Of a stretch of DNA of 12,260 bases, positions 1-6,876 are shown in pieces. Positions within the stretch are counted from its first letter, which is position 1. Every line of letters begins with the position of its first letter. Location of the stretch: positions 1-12,260 of the forward strand of contig DATKOK010000027.1 in the NCBI GenBank assembly GCA_035524675.1. The letters run 5' to 3'. This stretch comes from FEN-987 sp035524675 (lineage in GTDB: Archaea > Thermoproteota > Bathyarchaeia > 40CM-2-53-6). The position numbers and the translations under genes were made by a program. Below the pieces are notes generated by a model, which was not told the origin of the DNA, searched no databases, and saw only the letters and a list, made by a program, of their open reading frames with translations.

Positions 1-1
1 C

Positions 2-331
2 GCTTACAGAATCGAAAATTCACAACGTTCGGTTGTAATCAGCGGCGACACGAGGCCATGCAAATCATTGATTGAGTTGGCAAAGGGTGCGGATTTGTTA
101 ATTCAAGAATGTTCCTTCCCAGATGATATGGAGGAAATGGCACGAATAACGAACCATTCTGTACCATCAGAAGTTGGAGAGCTCGCGCACCAAGCGGGCG
201 TAAGAACGGTCGTACTGACTCATCTCTTTCCCCAATTGAAGGGGAAGGAAAAGGAAACGGTTCAGAGCGTTAAGGATGGATTCGAGGGGGAAGTCATTCT
301 CAGTAGCGATCTCCTTGAACTCAGCGTATAG
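2..331 (+). CDS. MBL-fold metallo-hydrolase, C-terminal part (5' end outside window)
   Basis: The frame is open from base 2 to the stop at 331, so the gene starts left of the window and about 109 residues are visible. The order of motifs is that of the C-terminal half of RNase Z-like or other metallo-beta-lactamase-fold hydrolases. A strand ends in SGDTRPC, whose Asp is a usual metal ligand. It is followed by GADLLIQECSF, then a His in NHS, and finally VVLTHLFP, whose His is the last metal ligand of the fold. The HxHxDH core lies outside. The fold covers tRNA 3' processing enzymes and many small-molecule hydrolases, and the visible part does not decide between them. An internal ATG at 68 would start after the GDTRP strand and is not the real start. 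The family assignment is secure, the substrate is not. Confidence 0.85.
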   Translation, partial: AYRIENSQRSVVISGDTRPCKSLIELAKGADLLIQECSFPDDMEEMARITNHSVPSEVGELAHQAGVRTVVLTHLFPQLKGKEKETVQSVKDGFEGEVILSSDLLELSV

Positions 332-350
332 ATGTCAGCCTACAATCGAG

Positions 351-394
351 TCGAGCCGGCTTCTGTTCACAGAGTTCTAGCCGGTCTCTTGAGT
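351..394. other. Inverted repeats in a convergent intergenic gap
   Basis: CCGGC at 356-360 pairs with GCCGG at 380-384. Inside that loop TCTGT and ACAGA form a second short palindrome around 362-373. The site lies between a plus-strand gene ending at 331 and a minus-strand gene ending at 478, so a transcript-end role is possible. No T-run follows the repeats. I see no gene or tRNA in the rest of 332-477. Confidence 0.2.
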
Positions 395-477
395 CGTGCA
401 AATGCGCGTAAGTGTGAGTGAATTCAATAATGCAGTCGTGGACGAACCTGCGAAGCTCGGAGAAGAGTTACGATCGT

Positions 478-942
478 TCAATGACTTGTCCAGTTACCGT
501 GAGACGTTTGATTCGACTGAGTAGGTATGATCGCTAGTCCAAAAATCTGCTGAGATTGTGGTGCAGCGGGAACCCCACTCAAACTCAGGACATAAAGGTT
601 CATTTGTAATGACCACCATCCTGTTGTTCTCGGGGCTACGGCACTACTCGTAATTACGGCAGCGAAGGGGCCAAGTATTGAGTATGTTGTTCGGCTAGTT
701 GAAAGAATTTGTCCGGTTCTGGCATCCGCCAGGTCGGCTCTCACGGTGTAGAATCCGGCTCCTGTGCACGTTACGCTGAACAACGTCTGAACGTCAAACT
801 TCTGCCCTTGTTGGACGCTGGGAGGACCGTAAAGATTCATCGCTGTAAAGTAGCATCCCGAGCTCTGCGAAGTGACGGCAGGGATTGTGCAGAGTGTAGC
901 TATACTCGTTACAAGTAGCAAGATTTCATTATGGTGGCGCAT
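478..942 (-). CDS. Small exported protein, beta-sandwich-like, unknown function
   Basis: A 154-residue protein if it starts at the ATG at 942; a TTG lies one codon upstream. The N-terminus is MRHHNEILLLVTSIATL and ends near PAVTSQ, which fits a signal peptide with cleavage near residue 25. The mature part alternates polar and hydrophobic residues. It has two Cys (SGCYF and VTCTG) that could form a disulfide, and an APRTTGWW stretch typical of secreted Ig-like folds. The C-terminus carries two N-glycosylation sequons, NQT and NWT. A TATA-like GATTAAATT on the minus strand, about 25-30 bases before the ATG, suggests a nearly leaderless transcript. The exported neighbour at 1014-1415 is similar in size and type. 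I do not recognise the family. Confidence 0.65.
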   Translation of the reverse strand: MRHHNEILLLVTSIATLCTIPAVTSQSSGCYFTAMNLYGPPSVQQGQKFDVQTLFSVTCTGAGFYTVRADLADARTGQILSTSRTTYSILGPFAAVITSSAVAPRTTGWWSLQMNLYVLSLSGVPAAPQSQQIFGLAIIPTQSNQTSHGNWTSH

Positions 943-1013
943 CAATTGACAAAAATACCTTGACAGAATTTAATCATTCTGCATCCACAACTCTACCGGG
1001 CAACAGCATGCTT

Positions 1014-1415
1014 CTAGCCCACGCTTATTGTTGCGAGAGGTGTCTGTCCAGAGAGAGAACTTTGAATCGGCGGAAATCCCGAACTTACTTGAAGGTTAAT
1101 GACGGCGTAAATCGAGTGATCACCAGGACTCAATCCAACCAAACTGAACGTATCTATGGCTGTAAACGCCCAAGTGTACGTCACGTAGGAGAAAGTGCGT
1201 GAATTCCAACTATTTCCATCCACGTACTCGGTGATGGCTACGTTTAGCGACGTTGGACCAGTGAGGGCTGGGAGTACGATGACCGCTTTGCAGGTTGCCC
1301 GCCACGCGCCGTCCTTGTAGCATCCAAACGACTTGATGAAAAGCTGGTCCGCATGGACTGGCGCCACCAGAGCACAGACGAGAACGAGAACCAACCAGAA
1401 CATGGATAGTTTCAA
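1014..1415 (-). CDS. Small exported protein, beta-rich, unknown function
   Basis: A 133-residue protein. The start is TTG at 1415; an ATG at 1403 would drop the Lys of the n-region. MKLS followed by FWLVLVLVCALVAP and VHA-DQ is a good signal peptide with an AxA-like cleavage site near residue 22, which favours the TTG. The mature part has two close Cys (GCYKDGAWRATC) that could pair, followed by alternating Ser/Thr-rich strands (TSLNVAITEYVDG, SRTFSYVTYTW) and an SPGDHSIYAVINL stretch that reads like the last strands of an Ig-like or fibronectin-like sandwich. A TATA-like AAGCTATACT lies about 30 bases upstream. The gene is on the same strand as the other exported protein, 71 bases ahead of it. 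No function can be assigned. Confidence 0.65.
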   Translation of the reverse strand: MKLSMFWLVLVLVCALVAPVHADQLFIKSFGCYKDGAWRATCKAVIVLPALTGPTSLNVAITEYVDGNSWNSRTFSYVTYTWAFTAIDTFSLVGLSPGDHSIYAVINLQVSSGFPPIQSSLSGQTPLATISVG

Positions 1416-1542
1416 GGGATTCGGTTCAGTCGTGAGGAGTAGTATAGCTTAAGCTCGTTGGAGTCGAAATCCATAACACTTGTACAACATCTTCTATGCC
1501 TGCTGATATCGCGCAAATTTCAGCCTAATGGATCTTGGCAGG

Positions 1543-1875
1543 TCACTTGGGAACGATGCACAGGAACCTCAACGGCTCCGAACCAGCTCTGAATTGATGT
1601 TTCTTGCCGGCTGGAATCAGTATGGCGTCGCCGGGTTCTATTCTCTCCTCGCGATCTTCATAGCGTACTTTGCCATGCCCCTCCAGAATGTAGACCTCGT
1701 GCTCCCAGTCGTGTTGATGATACGGAGTGAAGCCTTCGGATTCTATTGCGAAATGGCGCATCAGAAAATTGGGAGCCCCATCACCTTCATTGATAAGCCA
1801 CTTTATTCTTGCCCCCTTAGAATCTTCTTCAGCTACAGGCGCCTCCTTCACAACGCTAACGTTCACTCTATGCAA
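1543..1875 (-). CDS. Cupin-domain protein
   Basis: A 110-residue single-domain cupin. Motif 1 is PYHQHDWEHEVYILEGHG, giving metal ligands H53, H55 and E60 and the closing Gly at 66. Motif 2 is PGDAILIPAGKKH, giving G82, P88, G90 and H93. The metal centre is complete, so a metal-dependent dioxygenase, isomerase or small-molecule-binding role is possible. Single-domain cupins are too varied to name a substrate. The start is TTG at 1875; a GTG at 1866 is the alternative. A TTTATAG box about 25 bases upstream on the minus strand suggests a leaderless or nearly leaderless message. It is divergent from the membrane protein at 1986. Confidence 0.9.
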   Translation of the reverse strand: MHRVNVSVVKEAPVAEEDSKGARIKWLINEGDGAPNFLMRHFAIESEGFTPYHQHDWEHEVYILEGHGKVRYEDREERIEPGDAILIPAGKKHQFRAGSEPLRFLCIVPK

Positions 1876-1985
1876 GTCGGATCGCTACGTGATTACTATA
1901 AATTAGGAAGATAAATGATGCCTTGAAGTTCACGGCGAGGCGTTAACCTCTTTAACCTTGACCGACTTACCCTCAATAGTTTCAG

Positions 1986-2165
1986 ATGAACAGTGTGAAA
2001 TCCTATCTTGCAATCGCACTAGGAATAATCATATTGATTGTTGATAACTGGTGGACCTGGACAAGCTATACGTATCTCCCGTGGTTGGCCGCCGGCGTAA
2101 TCATCGGCGTAGCCAGCGTCGTATGGATTGGCTTAGATTACGATCTGATGAGAAATAGTCGTTAA
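1986..2165 (+). CDS. Small two-helix membrane protein (59 aa)
   Basis: ATG at 1986 opens a 59-codon frame ending in TAA at 2163-2165. Two hydrophobic helices are clear: residues about 6-19 (YLAIALGIIILIV) and about 33-49 (WLAAGVIIGVASVVWIG). They are joined by a Trp-rich loop, NWWTWTSYTYLPW. The tail DYDLMRNSR is charged and probably cytoplasmic. It lies 114 bases before ribB on the same strand, but a separate promoter sits in that gap, so it is probably not part of the riboflavin operon. A weak T/A-rich box (CTTTAACC, about 1949-1956) lies about 30 bases ahead of the start. The family is not recognised. The helix pattern and acceptable start support a real gene. Confidence 0.6.
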   Translation: MNSVKSYLAIALGIIILIVDNWWTWTSYTYLPWLAAGVIIGVASVVWIGLDYDLMRNSR

Positions 2166-2206
2166 TCCGCCGAGCCGCGCAAGCAGTGGGACGATCAACA
2201 CAGATT

Positions 2207-2242
2207 CAAGTAGTTACTGAAATCCAAGTAATCACTAAATAT
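2207..2242 (+). promoter_or_regulatory. ribB promoter with tandem direct repeats (candidate operator)
   Basis: Two near-identical units, CAAGTAGTTACTGAAAT (2207-2223) and CAAGTAATCACTAAAT (2225-2240), lie head to tail 18 bases apart. Within each, AGT and ACT are inverted around four bases. The second runs into TAAATAT (2236-2242), a plausible TATA box about 40 bases ahead of the ribB ATG. That would place the transcript start near 2265 and leave a leader of about 15 bases. A protein bound here would compete with TBP/TFB. Archaeal riboflavin genes are known to be controlled by RbkR, a CTP-dependent riboflavin kinase with a DNA-binding domain. Assigning this site to RbkR is inference. Confidence 0.45.
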
Positions 2243-2279
2243 CGGCGCGGTCAATCCCCGTCCTGGTGAAAACTTGCTG

Positions 2280-3023
2280 ATGCACGAAATCATGAGCGAG
2301 CTAGAACCTGCAATCGGTGAGTTCCGGAAAGGAAATTTCGTTCTGCTGCACGATTCAAGCACACGGGAGAATGAGTTTGATCTCATTGTTGCGTCGGAGC
2401 TGGTTTCAGAAGAGCACGTTAGAGTCATGCGACGTGATGCTGGTGGTTTGCTTTGCCTCACGGTCGACCGTACGGTCGGGGAACGTTTAGGCTTAGGATT
2501 TCTCCAAGATATATTCGCGTCCTCAGCTACGCGTTTTCCAGTTCTTCGTGACTTGGTCGAAGAGAAGGAGCCGTATGGTGACCGGCCGGCCTTCTCCATA
2601 ACTATCAACCATCGTAGAACCTTCACCGGAGTTACGGATCAAGATAGAGCTCTCACGATTCGGGAGATGGGGAAGGTCTCCAAAATGGTGTTAGAGAATC
2701 ACCCGAACTACCGGTTAGAGTTCACTAGACAATTCAAGTCGCCGGGGCATGTTCACCTTCTCCTTGAGTCAGATGGCTCCCTTAGCCGTAGACGTGGTCA
2801 TACGGAACTCTCCCTCCAGCTTTGTAGACTAGCCGGCCTCACTCCGTCGGCCGCTATTTGTGAGATGCTTGATGGGAAGACACATCGTGCACTCGGCATG
2901 ATTGGTGCGAGTGCCTACGCTAGGGATCACGGTCTTTGCATTATTGACGGCGAACAACTTGTGAGGCATTACCTCGCCTCGTCCGAATGCCATCCGACCT
3001 TGTCCTACCCGAGCGTGAGTTAG
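2280..3023 (+). CDS. ribB: 3,4-dihydroxy-2-butanone 4-phosphate synthase
   Basis: Converts ribulose 5-phosphate to the four-carbon unit used by lumazine synthase, plus formate. At 247 residues it is a stand-alone archaeal-type RibB with no GTP cyclohydrolase II domain. STRENEFDL (residues 27-35) carries the metal-binding Glu; Phe where bacterial enzymes have Gly resembles the Methanocaldococcus variant. It is followed by RRDAGGLLC (51-59), FSITINHRRTFTGVTDQDRA (105-124), FKSPGHVHLL (152-161) and RGHTE (172-176) with the second metal ligand H174. I chose ATG at 2280 because GGTGA at 2265-2269 lies ten bases before it. TTG at 2274 and ATG at 2292 are alternatives. First gene of the operon, it overlaps ribH by 37 bases. 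Confidence 0.95.
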   Translation: MHEIMSELEPAIGEFRKGNFVLLHDSSTRENEFDLIVASELVSEEHVRVMRRDAGGLLCLTVDRTVGERLGLGFLQDIFASSATRFPVLRDLVEEKEPYGDRPAFSITINHRRTFTGVTDQDRALTIREMGKVSKMVLENHPNYRLEFTRQFKSPGHVHLLLESDGSLSRRRGHTELSLQLCRLAGLTPSAAICEMLDGKTHRALGMIGASAYARDHGLCIIDGEQLVRHYLASSECHPTLSYPSVS

Positions 3024-3484
3024 TGCTGCCAATTGTCAACTTAGGTTTGGTCGTAGCGGATTTCAATCCAGAGATCACGAGACGGATGCTCGATCAGGGT
3101 GTCAAACGGTCAAGAGAGCTTGGCGCTAGGATCACGTATGTCTGCAGGGTTCCAGGTTCATTCGACATGCCTATTATTGTTCAGGAGTTGCTGGAGAAAG
3201 AGGACGTCGACGCAGTGGCGACGTTGGGTGCAATCGTGAAGGGTGAGACGGGTCATGACGAGATTATCGCGGCTGCACTTTCAGACCGGATTTCGGATCT
3301 CTCGATTAAATTTCGCAAGCCCGTAGCGCTCGGCGTTTCGGGTCCCCGGGAGAGTTGGGCCCACGCGGAGGCGCGGGCTGAGGAGTATGCAAACCGTAGT
3401 GTCGAGGCGGCGCTCGCGCTAGTGAGAGTACGAAACCGCCTGTTGAACAGAGAAACTGCAAATTACCCGGTGTTTGCGGAATGA
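2987..3484 (+). CDS. ribH: 6,7-dimethyl-8-ribityllumazine synthase
   Basis: Condenses 5-amino-6-ribitylaminouracil with the RibB product. The 165 residues contain the family motifs: LGLVVADFNPEI near the start (substrate pocket), VPGSFDMP (55-62), TLGAIVKGETGHDE (79-92) with the catalytic-position H90, and GVSGP (116-120). A helix rich in Ala and Arg follows. The ATG at 2987 lies inside the end of ribB, a 37-base overlap. A GTG near 3014 could give a shorter form without the first nine residues, which look unconserved. The C-terminal 20 residues after RVRN extend past the usual end. Its stop overlaps the ArfA start in ATGA at 3481-3484, so translation is probably coupled. Confidence 0.95.
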   Translation: MPSDLVLPERELVLPIVNLGLVVADFNPEITRRMLDQGVKRSRELGARITYVCRVPGSFDMPIIVQELLEKEDVDAVATLGAIVKGETGHDEIIAAALSDRISDLSIKFRKPVALGVSGPRESWAHAEARAEEYANRSVEAALALVRVRNRLLNRETANYPVFAE

Positions 3485-4251
3485 TTCAACCTCGTGTTCA
3501 AATTACGCTGATCCAAATTGACAATTACGGACCCTGGACCAGCACATTAGGTAACGATCGCGAACACCGATTGCAGGTGCTTCAAGCTGATCTTTACTCG
3601 ACCTTGCAGACCAGCTTCTCCATGAAGAACGGTCTGGTATTCTTCAACAGATTTGACGAGATGCTTGCGGTGACGAACGGAATATCGCAAGCCGAGCACA
3701 ATGAAATTCAGTCAAACGTGCAGGCACTTTTCCCGTTTACAGTGAGCATGGGTATCGGAGTTGACATCACCCCGTTCAAAGCGCAAGTGCAGGCGTCAAA
3801 AATGCTCCAAGCGACAGGAAGCGCTCAGTCCGAGGACCGAAGGAGCGTTCTAGCTTTGAAAGAAACGCTGACGCTCGATGAGGCATACGCACAGATCATT
3901 CATATCGACGTTGACGGAATAACCCACATAAGTGACCACAGTTTCGCGTTCGAGACTTCGATCCGACTGCAACATTCACATTTTGATCTGATGACGCTAT
4001 TCGGACAGTTAGATTCCCTTCTCTTCTACTTGGGTGGGGACAATTTCATGGCCGTGACCCCTAACCTAAGTGAAGAAAACGTTTCTGCGAAACTCAGCAA
4101 CTATCCACCTAACGGGCTACCGTTGAAGTTTGGCATCGGACGAGCTCAGACAGGTAGGAAAGCCGCAGAACTTGCAACCATGGAGTTGGAGCACGTACGG
4201 CATGCGAGGGCTGGATGTATTATATCGCCTAACATTCGTGAAAGTAGATGA
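3481..4251 (+). CDS. arfA: GTP cyclohydrolase III (GTP cyclohydrolase IIa), ArfA
   Basis: First committed step of the archaeal pathway: hydrolyses GTP to 2-amino-5-formylamino-6-ribosylamino-4(3H)-pyrimidinone 5'-phosphate, keeping the formyl group. The enzyme is 256 residues of tandem GGDEF/cyclase-like halves. Half one has the signature IQIDNYGPWT (11-20, metal-binding Asp14), LVFFNRFDE (52-60) and VSMGIG (88-93). The linker GSAQSEDR (113-120) is conserved in the family. Half two has HIDVDG (141-146) and FYLGGDN (182-188). The length and both metal sites look intact. It overlaps ribH and the next gene by ATGA at each end. Archaea use this enzyme where bacteria use RibA, which places the operon in the archaeal version of the pathway. 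Confidence 0.95.
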   Translation: MIQPRVQITLIQIDNYGPWTSTLGNDREHRLQVLQADLYSTLQTSFSMKNGLVFFNRFDEMLAVTNGISQAEHNEIQSNVQALFPFTVSMGIGVDITPFKAQVQASKMLQATGSAQSEDRRSVLALKETLTLDEAYAQIIHIDVDGITHISDHSFAFETSIRLQHSHFDLMTLFGQLDSLLFYLGGDNFMAVTPNLSEENVSAKLSNYPPNGLPLKFGIGRAQTGRKAAELATMELEHVRHARAGCIISPNIRESR

Positions 4252-5483
4252 GGCAAACTCTCGTTACAAACGTAACGATTCTGGCAGGCGACACATTCCA
4301 GCAAATCGACCGGGGCAGTCTCCTGATCGAGAATGATAAGATTCGGTACCTGGGAGAGGGGCATCCTGACGTTCGCGCTGCAGCCGTTACGCTAGATGGG
4401 AACGGCCTATTGGCCATCCCGGGTCTCATCGATGCACACACCCATATCGGCGATTCCGTAGCAAAGGATGTGGGAGCTGGAAGGGGACTAAAAGAACTGG
4501 TGCATCCGCTTCACGGAATCAAGTCACAGCTGTTAGCCAACGAATCCCCCGAATCGATTCGCGAAGCGATATCACAGACTTCGATCGACATGCTAGCCTC
4601 TGGCATCACGACATTCGCAGACTTCAGAGAGGGAGGTCTCCAAGGCGTACAATTGGCCAAGCAGGCTCTTAATGAATCCAGACAACGTGCACTGCTGTTA
4701 TGCAGACCCAATTTCACCTATTCTGAATCAGAGGTTACTGAAGACGTAGCTCTCGACGGAAACATCGTCCGCGAGACTAAAGACGCGCTATCCCTAAGCT
4801 ACGGCATCGGCCTCAGTGGCTCCAACGAATATACTCAGACGGCACTACTGCAACTGAGCAGAATCGCAATGCAACACGGCAAGCCAGTCGCAATTCACGC
4901 GGCCGAAAGCCTAGATACGGTGAACTTCTCGAAGGAAAAATTCCACGTCACGGAGATTCAGCGAATTCTCAAACACATGACACCCAACATAATAGTTCAT
5001 GCCACCCATGCATCATTAGACGACATTTGCAGAATCTCTGAACGGGACATTGGAGTTGTCTGCTGCCCGAGAGCAAACGCAACCCTCGGCGTAGGAATCC
5101 CTCCTATAGGGACACTACTACAGCAGAAGGTCAAGGTGGCACTTGGTACAGACAATGTGATGATCAATGCTCCAGACATGTTCCGCGAAATGGACTATGC
5201 CGCACGAGTAATTACTGCGACTGCACTTGACCCGGCAGCCATTAGTTCAACCGAGATTCTAAGAATGGCGACGGTGAACCCTGCACAAATCTTGGGTCTG
5301 AGTTCGATCCTTGGCACATTAGATGCGGGTAAGAAGGCCGATATCATTTTCATCGATAAATCCGCTCCAAACCTCAACTTTTCACGAGACTTAGTGACAT
5401 CTGTAGTCCACAGAGCACGACCCGACAACATCAAGTGCATAATGATAGACGGAGAAATTGTACATGGCTCGATCCAACGCTAA
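4248..5483 (+). CDS. Amidohydrolase-superfamily deaminase; candidate riboflavin-pathway deaminase
   Basis: A 411-residue protein of the cytosine/guanine/S-adenosylhomocysteine deaminase branch (COG0402-like). Visible active-site residues are PGLIDAHTH (H64, H66), AIHAAE (H217 and E220), VHATHAS (H251 or H254) and LGTDN (D302). The Glu three residues after the third His is typical of deaminases in this superfamily. The N- and C-terminal beta parts of the composite domain are present; LDAGKKADIIFID (358-370) is the usual C-terminal motif. It sits between arfA and arfC, overlapping arfA by ATGA and arfC by 20 bases. In archaea, deamination follows the ArfC reduction and needs an enzyme, because RibD's deaminase domain is missing. 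The family and position fit that role; the substrate is inference. A nucleoside-salvage deaminase is the main alternative. Confidence 0.9.
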   Translation: MRQTLVTNVTILAGDTFQQIDRGSLLIENDKIRYLGEGHPDVRAAAVTLDGNGLLAIPGLIDAHTHIGDSVAKDVGAGRGLKELVHPLHGIKSQLLANESPESIREAISQTSIDMLASGITTFADFREGGLQGVQLAKQALNESRQRALLLCRPNFTYSESEVTEDVALDGNIVRETKDALSLSYGIGLSGSNEYTQTALLQLSRIAMQHGKPVAIHAAESLDTVNFSKEKFHVTEIQRILKHMTPNIIVHATHASLDDICRISERDIGVVCCPRANATLGVGIPPIGTLLQQKVKVALGTDNVMINAPDMFREMDYAARVITATALDPAAISSTEILRMATVNPAQILGLSSILGTLDAGKKADIIFIDKSAPNLNFSRDLVTSVVHRARPDNIKCIMIDGEIVHGSIQR

Positions 5484-6126
5484 CCAGCGACCTTTAGTCA
5501 CACTCGCCGGAGCAATGTCATTAGACGGCAAGATTGCGACGAAGACGGGAAATTCAAACATATCCTCTCGGAAAGATCTAACGGAGTTACACAAAGCACG
5601 AACCCGTCACGATGCCGTGATGATTGGAATTGGGACACTACTCCACGACAATCCACAATTAACCGTAAGACACGTGAAAGGGAAAACCCCAATTCGAATA
5701 ATCGTAGACAGTGCCGCTAGAACGCCACCCAACGCGCACATCTTCAGAACACCGCCAGGCGTAATCGTAGCAGTTTCAAATCGGGCTTCGAAGGAGCGTA
5801 TCCGCAGCCTACGGCAAGCAGGAGCGGACATCATTCAGACTGGGAGAGACAGCGTAAATCTCAGAACCCTCATGAGTCGTCTATACCAACTTGGAATCAG
5901 GAGTGTCCTCCTCGAAGGAGGAGGAACCCTGAATTGGTCAATGGTCTCCAACCAATTAGTAGACAAAATCACAGTTACCATAGCGCCTTTCATTATCGGA
6001 GGCCGCAATGCTACGACCCTTGTTGACGGCAAGGGTGTTTCGAAGATCGATCGAGCAATAGCCCTCACACCGGTCAACATGAGACGGCAAGGCAGGGAGA
6101 TCCTGCTCACTTACAGAGTGAGATGA
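5464..6126 (+). CDS. arfC: 2,5-diamino-6-(ribosylamino)-4(3H)-pyrimidinone 5'-phosphate reductase, ArfC
   Basis: NAD(P)H-dependent reduction of the ribosyl to the ribityl chain. The 220-residue protein has only the RibD C-terminal (dihydrofolate-reductase-like) domain; no zinc deaminase domain with HAE and PCxxxxC is present. Motifs are LAGAMSLDGKIAT (14-26), AVMIGIGTLLHDNPQL (51-66), IRIIVDS (77-83), LLEGGGTLNW (149-158, nucleotide-binding Gly-rich turn) and IAPFIIGG (173-180). ATG at 5464 was chosen over TTG at 5458 because GGAG at 5451-5454 lies nine bases before it. It begins inside the amidohydrolase gene and ends in an ATGA overlap with arfB. Confidence 0.93.
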   Translation: MARSNANQRPLVTLAGAMSLDGKIATKTGNSNISSRKDLTELHKARTRHDAVMIGIGTLLHDNPQLTVRHVKGKTPIRIIVDSAARTPPNAHIFRTPPGVIVAVSNRASKERIRSLRQAGADIIQTGRDSVNLRTLMSRLYQLGIRSVLLEGGGTLNWSMVSNQLVDKITVTIAPFIIGGRNATTLVDGKGVSKIDRAIALTPVNMRRQGREILLTYRVR

Positions 6127-6872
6127 GTATGAATCTAGCTGAGATGAGTTGGACGGAGGTCAAGGAAGCGGTCAGCAAAGACCCGAAACTCAGAGTCATC
6201 ATTCCGATCGGTAGCTTCGAGCAACACGGACCGCATCTTCCACTCCGTACCGACAGCATAATCGCTGAACATGTCGCTAGTAAAGTACTCAACCACCGTC
6301 GCTCCGTACTCTTTCCCACACTCACGCTTGGCTATTCCCTTGAGCATACAGAATTTCCCGGAACAGTGTCCTTGACGCAGCAAACATTCTTTTCGATAAT
6401 CAGCGAAATTGCTGACTGCCTTTCCAAAAGCGGATTCAGAACGTTAATTCTAATAAACGGACACGGAGGTAACAGATCGATCCTGGACAGTTCGATCACA
6501 TCAATCAAGCACACTCACCCCGAACTCAAACTCTACTCCTTCACGATCCTAGACATCGCTAGGAAGAAGTTCGCAGAACTCCGGAAATCCCCACGAGGAA
6601 TGATCGGACACGCAGACGAACTGGAGACCTCCATGGTGCTCGCGATACAACCAGACATCGTTCAAATATCGAAGGCGATAGCGGAAACACCCACATTTCC
6701 CCCAAGGTTTTCTCTAGAATCCGAGGACCTTCAGAATGTTACATACGGATGGAAGACTAAAGAGATCAGCAAGTCGGGGATCATAGGCGACCCTACCTAT
6801 GCCACTGCCGAGACTGGACGACTAGTACTGGATCACGTGATCCAAACCATTACTCTAGTAGTAGGAGACTGA
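6123..6872 (+). CDS. arfB: Creatininase-family deformylase, ArfB
   Basis: A 249-residue member of the creatininase family. Metal ligands are visible in PIGSFEQHGPHLPLRTDS (E33, H35, D44), in INGHGGNR (H114) and in IGHADELETS (Glu near 168). The family includes creatinine amidohydrolase, MftE of mycofactocin maturation and ArfB. ArfB removes the formyl group from the GTP cyclohydrolase III product. Its place between arfC and ribE, coupled by ATGA, makes ArfB by far the best reading. The motifs alone would not separate it from other creatininases. An in-frame ATG at 6129 is an alternative start. Confidence 0.9.
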   Translation: MSMNLAEMSWTEVKEAVSKDPKLRVIIPIGSFEQHGPHLPLRTDSIIAEHVASKVLNHRRSVLFPTLTLGYSLEHTEFPGTVSLTQQTFFSIISEIADCLSKSGFRTLILINGHGGNRSILDSSITSIKHTHPELKLYSFTILDIARKKFAELRKSPRGMIGHADELETSMVLAIQPDIVQISKAIAETPTFPPRFSLESEDLQNVTYGWKTKEISKSGIIGDPTYATAETGRLVLDHVIQTITLVVGD

Positions 6873-6876
6873 AACC

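Noticed and set aside
709..1202. Plus-strand frames of 69 and 80 codons
   Set aside because: They are antisense to the two exported proteins, which have signal peptides and sensible starts.
1528..1914. 128-codon plus-strand frame
   Set aside because: It lies antisense to the cupin gene, whose two metal-binding motifs are clear; the plus-strand product has no family features.
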